Below are positions 14,537 through 16,098 of a DNA stretch of 16,098 nt, piece after piece. The stretch lies in contig CAMBGO010000031.1 in the NCBI GenBank assembly GCA_945866165.1, positions 1 to 16,098 of the forward strand, in the 5' to 3' direction. Origin of the DNA: Chitinophaga pinensis. GTDB taxonomy: Bacteria; Bacteroidota; Bacteroidia; Chitinophagales; Chitinophagaceae. The position numbers and the translations under genes were made by a program. Under the pieces are notes generated by a model. That model worked only from the letters and a program-made list of their open reading frames with translations, was not told the origin of the DNA and did no database searches. Within the stretch, counting starts at the first letter, position 1. Every line of letters begins with the position of its first letter.

Positions 14537-16098
14537 ATGATGAGGATTTTTACGCTGTGTTTTTTTGCTTTATTGGCGGTTTACTCCAGCAGCGTATCTG
14601 CTCAAACAGACACCATTCCAGTCACTTCAGTTGATCCCATTTTAATGGGGATTTATGAAGCAAAATACCCTAAAAAATATATTATTTCTGATATCAAGGT
14701 AACTGGTAACAAAGCCTTTGACGCTGCCATTGTGATATCGGTTTCAGGATTGGCTATTGGAGATGAAATTACCATTCCCGGAGGTGATCAATTCGCAAAA
14801 GCAATTTCAAAACTTTGGACCCAAAACATGTTTACCAATATAAACATTTGGATTACTAAGGTTGAAGACAGAAATATTTCAATAGAAATTGAGGCTGTTG
14901 AAAGGCCCATGCTATCAGATTTCAAATTCCTTGGTGTTAGAAAAACTGAAGCAGATGAGCTGAAAGACAAGGTTGGACTTTTCAAGACAAGGGTAGTAAC
15001 AGATAACATGAGGTTGTCTGCGCAGGAAAATATTGTAAAATATTTTATTGATAAAGGATACCAAGGTGCTACTGTAAATATTTCCGAGCAACAGGATCCA
15101 GCATCACCAAGTAAGGTGATATTATATTTCAATATTACAAAAGGTAATAAGGTAAGAATATCAGATATTTATTTCTTTGGAAATACCTCAGCACAAACAC
15201 TCGCATTAAAGAAGAAGATGAAAGGCTCTAAGGAGCTATCTCGTCTAACACTTTTCCCTGATAGTTCATATAGTCCTTATGGAGATGTTGAAAAACTAAG
15301 CTTCAAAGAATTTATCAGCCAGAAAGCATATTTGCACCCTTCGAGAATAAAAGACTTTATAGATCCTTGGTTCCGATTTAAGTTGCTTTCGTCTGCAAAA
15401 TTCAATGAGAAAAAATATGGTGAGGACAAAGAAAAGATCTTGGATTACTATAACTCATTAGGATACAGGGATGCCGTTATTTCAAAAGATACACAGTACT
15501 ATGATAAAAAAGGCCGATTGAATTTATCCTTGAAAGTGGATGAAGGAAATAAGTACATTTTTGGCAACATGACGTGGAAGGGAAATACAAAATATGCTGA
15601 TAGCATTTTGACCATGTTGCTGGGAATAAAAAAAGGCGATACATATAACCTTGAATTTCTAAACAAGAAGCTTGGTAAGCAGGCTACGCCTGAAGGGGGT
15701 GATATAAGTTCACTTTACCAGGACGATGGCTATCTTTTCTTTTCAATCAATGCCGTTGAAACTTCAGTTTACAATGATACCATTGACCATGAGATAAGAG
15801 TAGTAGAAGGGCCACAAGCAACTATTAAGAATGTCAATATTAGTGGTAACGATAAGACCAAGGAATATGTGATTAGAAGAGAGTTAAGAACCATTCCTGG
15901 AGAGAAATTCAGTCGCGCAGACTTGATTCGTTCGCAACGAGAAATTATCAACCTTGGTTATTTCAACCAGGAAAAGCTTGGTATGCAACCGGTTCCAAAC
16001 CAAGATGATGGAACAGTGGATATCAATTATACAGTTGAAGAAAAATCTTCTGACCAGCTTGAACTAAGTGCTGGTTGGGGTGGTGGAATCGGACTTAC
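14537..16098 (+). CDS. bamA: BamA, Omp85-family outer-membrane assembly factor (3' truncated by window)
   Basis: BamA inserts beta-barrel proteins into the outer membrane. The frame is open from ATG 14537 (or 14540) to the window end, giving 520 full codons. Residues 1-22 (MMRIFTLCFFALLAVYSSSVSA) are a signal peptide. Five POTRA domains follow at about 50-123, 126-202, 206-336, 340-424 and 429-503, each opening with a beta strand and an F/V-x-G-N-like turn (ISDIKVTGN, SDFKFLGV, ISDIYFFGN, IFGNMTWKGN, IKNVNISGN). The barrel starts at about 506 (DQLELSAGWGGGIGL). The third POTRA is enlarged by about 60 residues (230-290) between its first strand and the YGEDKEKILDYYNSLGYRDA helix, an enlargement I recall from related Bacteroidota. 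The barrel lies outside the window. Confidence 0.93.
   Translation, partial: MMRIFTLCFFALLAVYSSSVSAQTDTIPVTSVDPILMGIYEAKYPKKYIISDIKVTGNKAFDAAIVISVSGLAIGDEITIPGGDQFAKAISKLWTQNMFTNINIWITKVEDRNISIEIEAVERPMLSDFKFLGVRKTEADELKDKVGLFKTRVVTDNMRLSAQENIVKYFIDKGYQGATVNISEQQDPASPSKVILYFNITKGNKVRISDIYFFGNTSAQTLALKKKMKGSKELSRLTLFPDSSYSPYGDVEKLSFKEFISQKAYLHPSRIKDFIDPWFRFKLLSSAKFNEKKYGEDKEKILDYYNSLGYRDAVISKDTQYYDKKGRLNLSLKVDEGNKYIFGNMTWKGNTKYADSILTMLLGIKKGDTYNLEFLNKKLGKQATPEGGDISSLYQDDGYLFFSINAVETSVYNDTIDHEIRVVEGPQATIKNVNISGNDKTKEYVIRRELRTIPGEKFSRADLIRSQREIINLGYFNQEKLGMQPVPNQDDGTVDINYTVEEKSSDQLELSAGWGGGIGL

Noticed and set aside
14788..15132. 114-codon minus-strand open frame inside bamA
   Set aside because: It is antisense to the POTRA-coding region, which reads continuously on the plus strand with family motifs.

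Overview
The window comes from an AT-rich member of the Bacteroidota, most likely of the Chitinophagales/Sphingobacteriales type. Three things support this. Promoter boxes of the Bacteroidota form TAnnTTTG stand just upstream of many starts, while Shine-Dalgarno sequences are essentially absent. The protein families are typical of the phylum: tandem rhomboids with a C-terminal tail, a PorG/DUF6089-like protein, and a BamA with an enlarged third POTRA domain. The order nadK - porG-like - uppS - bamA is also familiar from this phylum. Nothing in the window looks horizontally acquired. I see no insertion sequence, phage gene, CRISPR array, tRNA or rRNA.

Left part (1-4600, mostly plus strand). 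A fragment of a divergent gene starting with a signal-peptide-like sequence lies at the left edge (minus strand). It is followed by rlmD (23S rRNA m5U methyltransferase), a canonical rhomboid protease, a second rhomboid with an altered active site, and a membrane-anchored endonuclease/exonuclease/phosphatase-family protein.

Middle (4660-10260). cysS is followed closely by an AlkA-type DNA glycosylase on the plus strand. Facing them on the minus strand are a large membrane-bound patatin-like protein and, upstream of it, the GTPase gene obg. The glycosylase and patatin genes converge and share the bases of their stop codons.

Right part (10265-16098, plus strand). This holds a DivIC/FtsB-type division protein, a small uncharacterised acidic protein, endonuclease III (nth), NAD kinase, a PorG-like outer-membrane protein of the type IX secretion system family, undecaprenyl diphosphate synthase (uppS), and the first 520 codons of bamA, which is cut by the window edge. 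The last part is an envelope-biogenesis block: UppS supplies the lipid carrier for peptidoglycan and O-antigen, BamA inserts outer-membrane proteins, and PorG is likely one of its clients.

Overall this is core, housekeeping DNA. I found no convincing undescribed system. The points most worth a second look are the second rhomboid (Ser and His kept, oxyanion His lost), the multi-pass patatin, the very short or absent mRNA leaders implied by promoter boxes sitting 4-17 bases before start codons, and a small conserved-looking protein between ftsB/divIC and nth.
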